Positions 1 to 4,922 of a stretch of 6,125 nucleotides of DNA are shown here, piece by piece. Within the stretch, counting starts at the first letter, position 1. Each line of letters begins with the position of its first letter. Under the pieces are notes generated by a model that saw only the letters and a program-made list of their open reading frames with translations, was not told the origin of the DNA and did no database searches. The position numbers were made by a program, and so were the translations under genes. Origin of the DNA: Oscillospiraceae bacterium. Its GTDB lineage: Bacteria; Bacillota; Clostridia; Oscillospirales; Acutalibacteraceae. The stretch spans positions 863-6,987 of the forward strand of contig JAJXDX010000104.1 of the NCBI GenBank assembly GCA_021640185.1, read 5' to 3'.

Positions 1-827
1 GTATCGTCGTTCGCGATCAGCTTGTTCAAGATCCGCAGCATCTTCTCCGGCAAAAAGACCTGCCCGTCGATCGCGACGGGCGGTGCGGGCAATGCGTCCG
101 GCGCGGCCGCCGGATCTGCCGACGCGACCGCTTTGGGGGCAACGGCTCCCAACGCAGCAGCCGCCGATGTGGCAGCCGCCGGCGTGGCATCGTACACCGC
201 GTCCCACGCCGGGACGGCCGTCAGCGTCACCGTCTTCGTTTTCCCGCTGCCCACGATCGTGATGAACTCGGGCATCATTAGCATGAAGTCGATCATCTTC
301 GCATAGCCGATCCGCACCCGCATCTCGTGGAACAGGTGGGAGAGCTTTTCCATCGCGAACGGATCGCCGAACGGCAGCCCGCTGCTGCGGGCGATCAGAT
401 ACGCCTCGCGCTTTTGTTCCTCCGTCAGCGCCGGCTGGGTTTTCGATGCGACCGCTTTCGGCGTGACCACGGTCGGGACGGTCACTTTCGGTGCGATCAC
501 TCTCGGCGCGGCATCGTACGCCGCATCCCACGCCGGGACGGCCGTCAGCGTCACCATCTTCGTTTTCTCGCCGTCCGTCAGCGTGATGAACTCGGGCATC
601 GCCAACATGAAGTCGGTCATCTTCGTACAGCCGGTCTGCACCCGCATCTCGTGGAGCGGTTCGGCGAGCTTCGCCATCACGAACGGCTCGCCGAACGGCA
701 GCCCCGCGTCGAGGGCAAGAAAATACGCCTCGCGTTTCTGCTCTTCCGTCAGCGTCGGCTGCTCTTTCGGCGCAAGGATCCTCATCGCCGCCGCGTAAAG
801 TTTCCCGGTGGTTTTTTCGTCGCCCAT
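1..827 (-). CDS. Tandem-repeat protein with LOTUS/winged-helix-like domains (C-terminus beyond window)
   Basis: This leftward gene starts at ATG 827 and stays open to base 1, so 275 codons are visible and the C-terminus is missing. The start is supported by GGAGG at 836-840, 8 nt upstream. The protein has two copies of an ~84-residue unit (residues ~23-106 and ~131-214) with a period of exactly 108 residues and about 58 of 84 positions identical. Each runs from LTEEQKREAY through a GLPFG(E/D)PF helix region and a DFML.MPEFIT segment to VTLTAVPAWDA. The order of helices, a G(C/Y).KM.DFML..MPEF helix, then two beta strands resembles the OST-HTH/LOTUS winged helix, an RNA-binding fold; this is fold inference, not a confirmed family match. 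Linkers are rich in Ala, Pro, Val and Thr, and a non-repeat segment (GQVFLPEKMLRILNKL) follows at ~255-270. No signal peptide or membrane segment is visible. It lies 45 bp downstream of the ADP-ribosylglycohydrolase gene and is probably co-transcribed with it. The function is unknown. Confidence 0.85.
   Translation of the reverse strand, partial: MGDEKTTGKLYAAAMRILAPKEQPTLTEEQKREAYFLALDAGLPFGEPFVMAKLAEPLHEMRVQTGCTKMTDFMLAMPEFITLTDGEKTKMVTLTAVPAWDAAYDAAPRVIAPKVTVPTVVTPKAVASKTQPALTEEQKREAYLIARSSGLPFGDPFAMEKLSHLFHEMRVRIGYAKMIDFMLMMPEFITIVGSGKTKTVTLTAVPAWDAVYDATPAAATSAAAALGAVAPKAVASADPAAAPDALPAPPVAIDGQVFLPEKMLRILNKLIANDD
187..437 (-). repeat. Intragenic direct repeat, copy 2 of 2
   Basis: This 251-bp segment matches 511-761 with no indels at an offset of exactly 324 bp (108 codons). 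It encodes the second ~84-residue domain of the repeat protein. The best conserved DNA stretch is around 200-235, which encodes the VTLTAVPAWD region. High nucleotide similarity suggests a fairly recent internal duplication or ongoing homogenisation. Confidence 0.85.
511..761 (-). repeat. Intragenic direct repeat, copy 1 of 2
   Basis: This is the first copy of the 251-bp unit, encoding residues ~23-106 of the repeat protein. It aligns with 187-437 without gaps. Between the copies lies a 73-bp linker (438-510) that encodes a Val/Pro/Thr/Lys-rich stretch. Confidence 0.85.
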
Positions 828-872
828 TTTTCGTTCCTCCCTGTCGGTCTTTCTCAGATCCCGGCCGCGCCG

Positions 873-1682
873 TCAGCCCTGCCCGAATTTATGCGCGAAC
901 GCGCGCATGACCATGCGGATGGAGCTGTCGATCCTGCCGTCGCAGAAGCGGCGGATATGCGCCGGGATCTCGCGATAAAACGCCTCGGCGATCGCCCCGG
1001 CGATGCACGCCTGCGTATCGGCGTCCCCGCCGAGCGACACGGCGCCGCGCACCGCGCTCTCATAATCGGTCGAGGCCAAAAAGGCGACGATCGCGGGCGG
1101 CACGCTGTAGGCCGTCCGGCTGTCGAACACGTGCCCTTCCCGCACGGCGGACAGCGGCCGGTCAAGCGCATACCCGGTCAGCTTTTCCAGCCGCGCCGCG
1201 ATCTGTGCCTTCCCGGCGCCGGAGCGCGCCAAAAGCACCGCCGCCGCGACCGCCTGCGCACCGCGGATCGCCTCGCGGCAGTCGTGCGTGGGCAGGGCGC
1301 TCGCCTTGGCCTGCCGCAGCACCTGATCCCAGTCGTCGTACGCCCAGCCGATCGGTGACGCACGCATGGCCGCCCCGTTGGCATAGCTGTGCCCGCGCCG
1401 CGCGCCGGGATCCTTTGCCCACGCGGCGAACATCGTCCCGAACCCCGCGTGCGGATAGCGCGCATAATACTGCCGGTACCGTGCGGCATACGCCTTGGCG
1501 CGGGCACCGACACCAAAGCGGCCGACCGGATCCGGCTCGTCAAGGATCGTTTGGCACACGGCGGCGATCAGCACGCTGTCGTCGGTGAACGTGCTGTCCC
1601 GCTGCAGCGGGAAGTCCATGTTCTTCGTCTGATGGACCTCGTAATATGACCCGATCACGTCGCCGTAGACCGCCCCGAGCAT
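873..1682 (-). CDS. ADP-ribosylglycohydrolase family protein (DraG/ARH type)
   Basis: The 269-residue protein belongs to the family that removes ADP-ribose from modified proteins or related ADP-ribosylated substrates using two bound metal ions. Visible signatures are the N-terminal MLGAVYGDVIGSYYE, FTDDS at 32-36 (metal-binding T33, D34, D35), SYANGAAMR at 99-107, and SLGGDADTQACIAGAIAEA at 216-234 (metal-binding D220, D222, T223). The length is normal for the short bacterial members and it appears cytoplasmic. The start is uncertain. ATG 1682 is chosen because family members begin right at MxGAxxGD and AGGA lies 11 nt upstream (1694-1697). In-frame alternatives are GTG 1691, ATG 1706 or 1709, and TTG 1733, but those at 1706 to 1733 fall inside a strong promoter. 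It is the first gene of a likely operon with the repeat protein downstream. The natural substrate cannot be told from the sequence. Confidence 0.9.
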   Translation of the reverse strand: MLGAVYGDVIGSYYEVHQTKNMDFPLQRDSTFTDDSVLIAAVCQTILDEPDPVGRFGVGARAKAYAARYRQYYARYPHAGFGTMFAAWAKDPGARRGHSYANGAAMRASPIGWAYDDWDQVLRQAKASALPTHDCREAIRGAQAVAAAVLLARSGAGKAQIAARLEKLTGYALDRPLSAVREGHVFDSRTAYSVPPAIVAFLASTDYESAVRGAVSLGGDADTQACIAGAIAEAFYREIPAHIRRFCDGRIDSSIRMVMRAFAHKFGQG

Positions 1683-1704
1683 CCGCCTCACCGTCCTTTT
1701 CTCC

Positions 1705-1733
1705 ATCATAGCACGATCGCGCGGATCTGACAA
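1705..1733 (-). promoter_or_regulatory. Extended -10 SigA-type promoter for the ADP-ribosylglycohydrolase operon
   Basis: Reading leftward, the -35 box is TTGTCA (1728-1733), the spacer is exactly 17 bp (1711-1727), and the -10 box is TATGAT (1705-1710) preceded by TG one base upstream (TGCTATGAT). Transcription would begin near 1698, about 16 bases before ATG 1682. The terminator of the preceding gene ends only a few bases upstream, so this operon has its own promoter. Confidence 0.75.
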
Positions 1734-1739
1734 GCCGGA

Positions 1740-1775
1740 AAAGCCCGGATCGCTCGATCGGGCGATCCGGGCTTT
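1740..1775 (-). terminator. Rho-independent terminator of the XRE/membrane protein gene
   Basis: A perfect 14-bp stem (1740-1753 pairs with 1762-1775; arm AAAGCCCGGATCGC) encloses an 8-nt loop. On the minus strand the stem is followed by TTTTCC. It lies 15 bp past the stop codon of the leftward gene at 1791-2861. The T-tract is short, but the stem is long and GC-rich. Confidence 0.8.
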
Positions 1776-1790
1776 GCGGTGGGATGGGGA

Positions 1791-2861
1791 TCAGAAGTTG
1801 ACGAAGCCGAACGCGGAGAAGTCGATGTCCAGCCCTTCCTCCGCGACGAACCCTTTCAGGCAGCGGATCAGGTCGCACAGGCCGACGCGGCTCTCCTCCA
1901 TAAAATCGTCCTGCCCCTGCGTGCTGCCTTTGTACTCGTCGCAATTCAGCGGATAGCGATCGGTGAACACCGCCGGATCGATCGTGCCGCTCGCGCTGCG
2001 CACACTTTCGCCGGTGTCGCGGTAATAGCGGGAAGAAAGATACTCGTACTTCTGGCGGTATCCGCCGCGCATCCGCAGATAGAAGTTGACGCTGTACGTT
2101 TCGTCCAGCGGGCAGTGCAGGCAGAACTCCACCATGTTGCTGTCGCCCCAATACGACAGCGAGAAATATTCGTTGTCATAGCCGCCGTAGCGCGTCGCCG
2201 GCTGCTGATAGATGGTATAGTCGCCGTTGAGATGTCCGATCTTGACCGCCAGATCGCGGCAATAGGCGAACAGATCGACCGCTGCCGCCTGCGTGGCCGT
2301 CGGCGCGGCGGTCTTGGTGGTCTTGGCGGCAGTCTGCGCGGTCTTTGCCGCCGTTTTCCCTGCCGTCGTTTTGGCTGCGGCCGTCTTGGTCGGGGCCGTA
2401 CTCTTCGTGCTCTCCGCCCGATCCGAGCGGGCGGGCACCATCGCGCTGTCGGCAGGCCCGTCCGGCTCCCCGCGCCCGGCACGGGAGCGGCCGAGCAGGA
2501 ACACGACCGTCCCGGCCACCAGCACCGCGCACACGGCCAGCACGGCGACAAGCGGCAACGCCTTGTGCCGCTTTCGGCCGGTCTGCTCCCCGGGAGATGC
2601 CGCTGCGTCGGCCATGTCCGCCGTCGGCTCCGACAGCGGCTCCGCCGCGTCCGCCGACGGCGCGGCGGGAATGTCGCTCAGCAGCTCGTCCGAGGTGATG
2701 CCGAACAGCCGCGTGAGCGCGATGATGTTATCGATCGTGGGTTGCGTCTGGCCGGTCTCCCACAGGCTGATGCTCTGTCGGGACACCCCCAGCTGCTCGG
2801 CCAGCTCATCTTGGGACATCTCTTTTCGTTTGCGGTAGTACCGAATGTTATCGGACAGCAT
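1791..2861 (-). CDS. Membrane-anchored XRE-family regulator with Cys-containing C-terminal domain
   Basis: The 356-residue protein has four parts. Residues ~3-60 form an XRE/Cro-type helix-turn-helix (RYYRKRKEMSQDELAEQLGV, then SRQSISLWETGQTQPTID). Residues ~97-100 are basic (GRKRHK), followed by one hydrophobic span at ~101-124. A low-complexity linker rich in Ala, Lys and Thr follows (~125-194). The C-terminal domain (~195-356) is rich in Tyr and Asp and carries six cysteines. With a cytoplasmic DNA-binding domain, the C-terminal part should lie outside the cell, as in one-component membrane sensor-regulators; I do not recognise that domain. ATG 2861 is preferred over in-frame GTG 2870, because AAGGGG (2870-2875) lies 8 nt upstream of the ATG and overlaps the GTG. 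A good promoter precedes it and a strong terminator follows, so it is probably a single-gene unit. The DNA targets are unknown; autoregulation or control of its neighbours is possible but not shown. Confidence 0.85.
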   Translation of the reverse strand: MLSDNIRYYRKRKEMSQDELAEQLGVSRQSISLWETGQTQPTIDNIIALTRLFGITSDELLSDIPAAPSADAAEPLSEPTADMADAAASPGEQTGRKRHKALPLVAVLAVCAVLVAGTVVFLLGRSRAGRGEPDGPADSAMVPARSDRAESTKSTAPTKTAAAKTTAGKTAAKTAQTAAKTTKTAAPTATQAAAVDLFAYCRDLAVKIGHLNGDYTIYQQPATRYGGYDNEYFSLSYWGDSNMVEFCLHCPLDETYSVNFYLRMRGGYRQKYEYLSSRYYRDTGESVRSASGTIDPAVFTDRYPLNCDEYKGSTQGQDDFMEESRVGLCDLIRCLKGFVAEEGLDIDFSAFGFVNF

Positions 2862-2869
2862 TGCGCACA

Positions 2870-2875
2870 CCCCTT
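2870..2875 (-). promoter_or_regulatory. Shine-Dalgarno (AAGGGG) that decides the XRE gene start
   Basis: AAGGGG on the minus strand sits 8 nt before ATG 2861. The other possible start, GTG at 2870, would lie inside this site, so ATG 2861 is the better start. The site is less canonical than the GGAGG sites used by other genes here. Confidence 0.6.
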
Positions 2876-2894
2876 AGCGTAATTTCTCCCTTTT

Positions 2895-2923
2895 ATCATA
2901 CCACGCCATCCCCTTGCAGGCAA
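2895..2923 (-). promoter_or_regulatory. Extended -10 promoter of the XRE/membrane protein gene
   Basis: Reading leftward: TTGCCT (2918-2923), a 17-bp spacer, then TATGAT (2895-2900) preceded by TGG, making an extended -10 element. The -35 box is only a partial match, but the -10 and spacing are good. It lies about 34 bp upstream of ATG 2861. Confidence 0.65.
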
Positions 2924-2983
2924 CAAGATCCGTTTTGCATTTTGTCAAGCAGCGCTTGCATTTTCGGTTTTTGGACGATCTTG

Positions 2984-2996
2984 CGTGCGTCGCACG
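2984..2996. repeat. Short perfect inverted repeat in the divergent intergenic region
   Basis: CGTGCG and CGCACG flank a single T. It lies in the 227-bp region (2862-3088) between the divergent XRE and recombinase genes. It could be a regulator half-site pair or a chance hairpin in GC-rich DNA. The rest of this intergenic stretch shows only the two promoters listed and the recombinase Shine-Dalgarno. Confidence 0.25.
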
Positions 2997-3034
2997 GCTG
3001 CAAAGCGGCGCTTGCGCCCGTGCCGCCGGGGCTG

Positions 3035-3063
3035 CTGTCGTTTTTCTGTTTTTCGGATAAAAT
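3035..3063 (+). promoter_or_regulatory. Possible weak promoter for the recombinase gene
   Basis: TAAAAT (3058-3063) is preceded by a 17-bp T-rich spacer and a poor -35 box (CTGTCG, 3035-3040). It lies 25 bp upstream of ATG 3089. No better rightward promoter is visible, which would fit low recombinase expression. Confidence 0.35.
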
Positions 3064-3088
3064 AGAAGAAAAAGCGGAGGGACGAACG

Positions 3089-3931
3089 ATGGAAAAACGA
3101 TCGATCACGGCCGGGATGATCGCAGCATTCAAAACACAGCTGATCCGGGAGGAAAAAAGCGCGGCCACGGTGGAAAAATACGTCCGCGATGCCGCGGCAT
3201 TCGCGGCCTACGCGCAGGGCGGCGCGGTCACGAAGGAGAACGTGATCGCCTACAAAGCGCATTTGCAGGAGCGCTACACCGTGCGCAGCGTCAACTCGAT
3301 ATTGGTCAGCATCAACCGCCTGTTCGCGTTCCTCGGCCGGCACGATCTGCAGGTCAAAACGCTGAAATGGCAGCGCCCGGTCTATTGCCCGGAAGAAAAA
3401 GAGCTGACCAAAGCAGAATACACGCGCCTGTGCCGGGCGGCGGAGCAGCGGCAGAACCGGCGGCTCTGCCTGATCCTGCAAACGATCTGCGGCACCGGCA
3501 TCCGCGTCAGCGAGCTGCGGTATATCACCGTCGAGGCCGCAAAACACGGCGAGGCGACGGTGAACGCCAAGGCCAAGACACGCACGGTGTTCATCGTCAA
3601 GGCGCTGAAACGAAAACTGCTCCGCTATGCAGCGGAGCAGGGGATAACCACGGGCATGATCTTTATCACCCGCACGGGGCAGCCCGTCGACCGGACGAAC
3701 ATCTGGCGGGAGATGAAGGCGCTGTGCGCCGCGGCGCACGTCGATCCGCAAAAGGTGTTCCCGCACAATCTGCGGCACCTGTTCGCCCGCGTATTCTACG
3801 GGCTGGAAAAGGACATCGCCAAATTGGCCGATATCCTCGGGCACAGCAGCATCGATACGACCCGCATCTATATCATCTCCACCGGCACGGAGCACCGCCG
3901 GAAAATGGAGAAAATGCGGCTGATCATCTAA
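3089..3931 (+). CDS. Tyrosine recombinase (XerC/D-like), likely invertase of the adjacent promoter switch
   Basis: The 280-residue protein has the standard two-domain layout. Residues ~1-90 are a SAM-like core-binding domain, and ~105-280 the catalytic domain. The catalytic residues are all visible: R139 in GTGIRVSELR, a lysine at K161 or K163 in the beta hairpin, H226 and R229 in PHNLRHLF, H252 in LGHSS, and the nucleophile Y261 in TTRIYI. The family cuts and rejoins DNA between two short inverted-arm sites. The start ATG 3089 has GGAGG at 3077-3081, 7 nt upstream; the longer open frame back to 2861 has no ribosome site and runs over the divergent promoter. The stop codon (3929-3931) is one base away from the first inverted repeat, so inversion leaves the protein unchanged. 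Intact catalytic residues, small size and adjacency to paired sites point to a local DNA invertase rather than a phage integrase. It resembles the small recombinases found beside phase-variable loci in gut Firmicutes (inference). Confidence 0.93.
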   Translation: MEKRSITAGMIAAFKTQLIREEKSAATVEKYVRDAAAFAAYAQGGAVTKENVIAYKAHLQERYTVRSVNSILVSINRLFAFLGRHDLQVKTLKWQRPVYCPEEKELTKAEYTRLCRAAEQRQNRRLCLILQTICGTGIRVSELRYITVEAAKHGEATVNAKAKTRTVFIVKALKRKLLRYAAEQGITTGMIFITRTGQPVDRTNIWREMKALCAAAHVDPQKVFPHNLRHLFARVFYGLEKDIAKLADILGHSSIDTTRIYIISTGTEHRRKMEKMRLII

Positions 3932-3932
3932 A

Positions 3933-3958
3933 ACCACATGATCACGATCATGTGGTAG
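3933..3958 (+). repeat. Left inverted repeat / recombination site (IRL)
   Basis: This 26-bp site matches the reverse complement of 4173-4198 at 25 of 26 positions. Its 24-bp core (3933-3956) is itself a palindrome: arm ACCACATGATC (3933-3943), centre AC, arm GATCATGTGGT (3946-3956). Two inverted arms around an asymmetric centre is the layout of a tyrosine recombinase core site. It also forms a hairpin in RNA, followed by TTTTAG on the minus strand. Confidence 0.85.
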
Positions 3959-3993
3959 TTTCGTATCGGCAGATGACTGCTTATACATCTTAG

Positions 3994-4022
3994 ATTATAG
4001 CATCCCCCCGCGAAAATGTAAA
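3994..4022 (-). promoter_or_regulatory. Strong extended -10 promoter inside the invertible segment
   Basis: Reading leftward: TTTACA (4017-4022), exactly 17 bp of spacer (4000-4016), then consensus TATAAT (3994-3999) with an extended TG (TGCTATAAT). This is the strongest promoter match in the window. Transcription would start near 3987-3988 and, as drawn, run leftward through the left repeat and antisense to the recombinase gene. After inversion the start point would fall near 4143-4144, about 71 bases before GTG 4215. Confidence 0.88.
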
Positions 4023-4037
4023 GAAACGATCGATAAA

Positions 4038-4061
4038 AACCGAAAAAACCCGAAAACGGGC
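4038..4061 (-). terminator. Possible leftward terminator behind the switch promoter
   Basis: On the minus strand CCCG-TTTT-CGGG (4049-4060) is followed directly by six Ts and, after CGG, five more. The stem is only 4 bp, so it is weak, but the U-tract is excellent. It lies just upstream of the switch promoter and reads the same way. It could insulate the promoter region from read-through in either orientation. Confidence 0.45.
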
Positions 4062-4070
4062 AAAACGACA

Positions 4071-4121
4071 AAGCCCTTCCGGCGCGCTTTTTTGCCGCGC
4101 CGGGGGAAGGCTTGCTTTTTT
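4071..4121 (+). terminator. Rho-independent terminator 1 inside the invertible segment
   Basis: A long GC-rich stem pairs 4071-4086 with 4096-4113, with a 3-nt bulge (4102-4104), a 1-nt bulge and a 9-nt loop. It is followed by GCTTTTTTC. As drawn it stops rightward transcripts coming from the recombinase gene before they reach the methylase genes. Confidence 0.7.
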
Positions 4122-4134
4122 CTGCCCATTTTGG

Positions 4135-4163
4135 CCTGTCCGCTCTGCGGCAGGTCTTTTTTT
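4135..4163 (+). terminator. Rho-independent terminator 2 inside the invertible segment
   Basis: CCTGTCCGC (4135-4143) pairs with GCGGCAGG (4147-4154), leaving one bulged base and a TCT loop. It is followed by TCTTTTTTT (4155-4163). This second rightward terminator in tandem with the one at 4071-4121 should make a tight block on read-through into the methylase genes in this orientation. Confidence 0.75.
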
Positions 4164-4172
4164 GCCGTCGAT

Positions 4173-4198
4173 CTACCACATGATCGTGATCAAGTGGT
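4173..4198 (-). repeat. Right inverted repeat / recombination site (IRR)
   Basis: This is the reverse-complement partner of 3933-3958. The one mismatch is A4193, in the outer arm on the methylase side. The central two bases read GT here and AC in the left copy on the same strand, so the two sites are in inverted orientation. The site ends 3 bp before the Shine-Dalgarno of the methylase gene. Confidence 0.85.
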
Positions 4199-4201
4199 AA
4201 A

Positions 4202-4206
4202 GGGGG
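4202..4206 (+). promoter_or_regulatory. Shine-Dalgarno (GGGGG) that decides the GTG start of the first methylase gene
   Basis: GGGGG, within AAAGGGGGCG, lies 8 nt upstream of GTG 4215 and just outside the right inverted repeat, so it stays in place in both orientations. A stem-loop formed by the repeat would end a few bases before it and might affect ribosome access. Confidence 0.55.
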
Positions 4207-4214
4207 CGAAACGC

Positions 4215-4922
4215 GTGACGAAACAGGTCAAGTCCAAGCAGCGGGTGGCCGACCACGGCGAGGTCTTTACTGCGGAGCGTGAGGTAAAGTCGATGTGCGA
4301 CCTCGTCAAGGCCGAGACGGAGCGCATCGACAGCCGCTTTCTGGAGCCGGCCTGCGGCGACGGGAATTTTTTGGCCGAGATCCTGACCCGGAAATTGGCC
4401 GTGGTGAAACGCAAGTACGGGAAATTCCCGATGGACTTTGAAAAGAACGCCCTGCTGGCCGTCAGCAGCCTTTACGGCGTGGATATTCTGCAGGACAACT
4501 GTGCGGCGTGCCGGGAACGGCTGTACCAGATCTGGAACCGCCAATATGAAGCCGTCTGCAAAAAGGAAGTCGACGAGGACTGCCGCCGATCTGTCCGGTT
4601 CATCCTGTCCCGCAACATCGTGTGCGGCAACGCCCTCAGCCTGATGTGCGTGAACGAGCACCAGCAGGACACCGGTGAACCTATCGTGTTCTCCGAATGG
4701 GCATTCGTGACCGGCTATCAGCTGCAAAGGAGCGACTACACCTTTGCCAAATTGATGCAGGGCGACGACGGCGGCCGCGATCTGTTCGGCAAAAAACAGG
4801 GCAAACAAAGCGAACAGCTGACCCTGTTTGCCGACAAAGCCGCGGACGCCCCCGATACCGAGGGCGAGTTCCTGAAAAAATACGTGACGCACTACAGGAG
4901 GGTCTGGGAAAATGAGCAATGA
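4215..4922 (+). CDS. Methylase-like protein with SAM motif but no NPPY; first gene of a two-gene N6-adenine methylase locus
   Basis: The 235-residue protein starts with HGEVFTAEREVKSMCDLV (~14-31), typical of the leader before motif I in N6-adenine methylases. It then has the SAM-binding motif I FLEPACGDGNFL (42-53), a motif II-like YGVDIL (D90), and NIVCGNAL (~134-141). There is no NPPY or DPPY, so it probably cannot methylate DNA alone. The C-terminal half (~150-235) is polar and unlike known catalytic parts. Its stop overlaps the start of the next gene by 11 bp, so the two are translationally coupled and probably form a complex (inference). GTG 4215 is chosen for its Shine-Dalgarno and because the conserved region begins soon after. 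The open frame back to 4092 would cross a terminator hairpin and the invertible repeat. Expression probably depends on the orientation of the upstream switch. I infer a DNA-methylation or restriction-modification role. Confidence 0.85.
   Translation: MTKQVKSKQRVADHGEVFTAEREVKSMCDLVKAETERIDSRFLEPACGDGNFLAEILTRKLAVVKRKYGKFPMDFEKNALLAVSSLYGVDILQDNCAACRERLYQIWNRQYEAVCKKEVDEDCRRSVRFILSRNIVCGNALSLMCVNEHQQDTGEPIVFSEWAFVTGYQLQRSDYTFAKLMQGDDGGRDLFGKKQGKQSEQLTLFADKAADAPDTEGEFLKKYVTHYRRVWENEQ

Larger units (their letters stand above)
3933..4198. other. Invertible promoter element (phase-variation switch)
   Basis: A 214-bp segment (3959-4172) is bounded by 26-bp inverted repeats and contains one strong leftward promoter plus terminator hairpins, but no gene. 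It fills the gap between the recombinase stop codon and the Shine-Dalgarno of the methylase gene. Recombination between the two sites would flip the segment, mapping position p to 8131 minus p, and aim the promoter at the methylase genes. In the orientation given, the promoter faces away from them. That this segment actually inverts is an inference from its layout and from knowledge of invertible promoters in gut bacteria; the repeats, promoter and recombinase are seen directly. Confidence 0.8.

Noticed and set aside
327..1358. Long rightward open frame across the repeat protein and ADP-ribosylglycohydrolase genes
   Set aside because: Its translation is Arg/His-rich without domains, and it lies opposite two genes with clear motifs and ribosome sites. 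It is a shadow of GC-rich coding DNA.
1779..2882. Long rightward open frame opposite the XRE regulator gene
   Set aside because: No motifs or ribosome site. The minus strand has a textbook HTH, a membrane span, a promoter and a terminator.
2861..3088. 76-codon N-terminal extension of the recombinase from a TTG start
   Set aside because: No Shine-Dalgarno, composition unlike a protein domain, and it covers the divergent promoter region. ATG 3089 has a strong GGAGG.
2945..3988. Leftward open frame antisense to the recombinase
   Set aside because: No recognisable domain; the plus strand has a complete catalytic recombinase. Its first codons are noted only because inversion fuses them in frame to the methylase gene.
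3089..4198. Phage or integrative-element integrase with attachment sites
   Set aside because: No tRNA gene, excisionase or phage gene is nearby. The paired sites are inverted, not direct, and flank a promoter, which favours a local invertase.
3933..4198. Insertion-sequence terminal repeats or a CRISPR-like repeat pair
   Set aside because: There are only two copies, in inverted orientation, with no transposase between them and no spacer array.
4092..4214. 41-codon upstream extension of the first methylase gene
   Set aside because: It would begin in the loop of a terminator hairpin, lacks a ribosome site, and would be replaced on inversion. GTG 4215 has its own Shine-Dalgarno.
4912..4922. Frameshift splitting one methylase gene in two
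   Set aside because: The second gene has its own AGGAGG and its own methylase leader and motif I, so the overlap looks like normal translational coupling.
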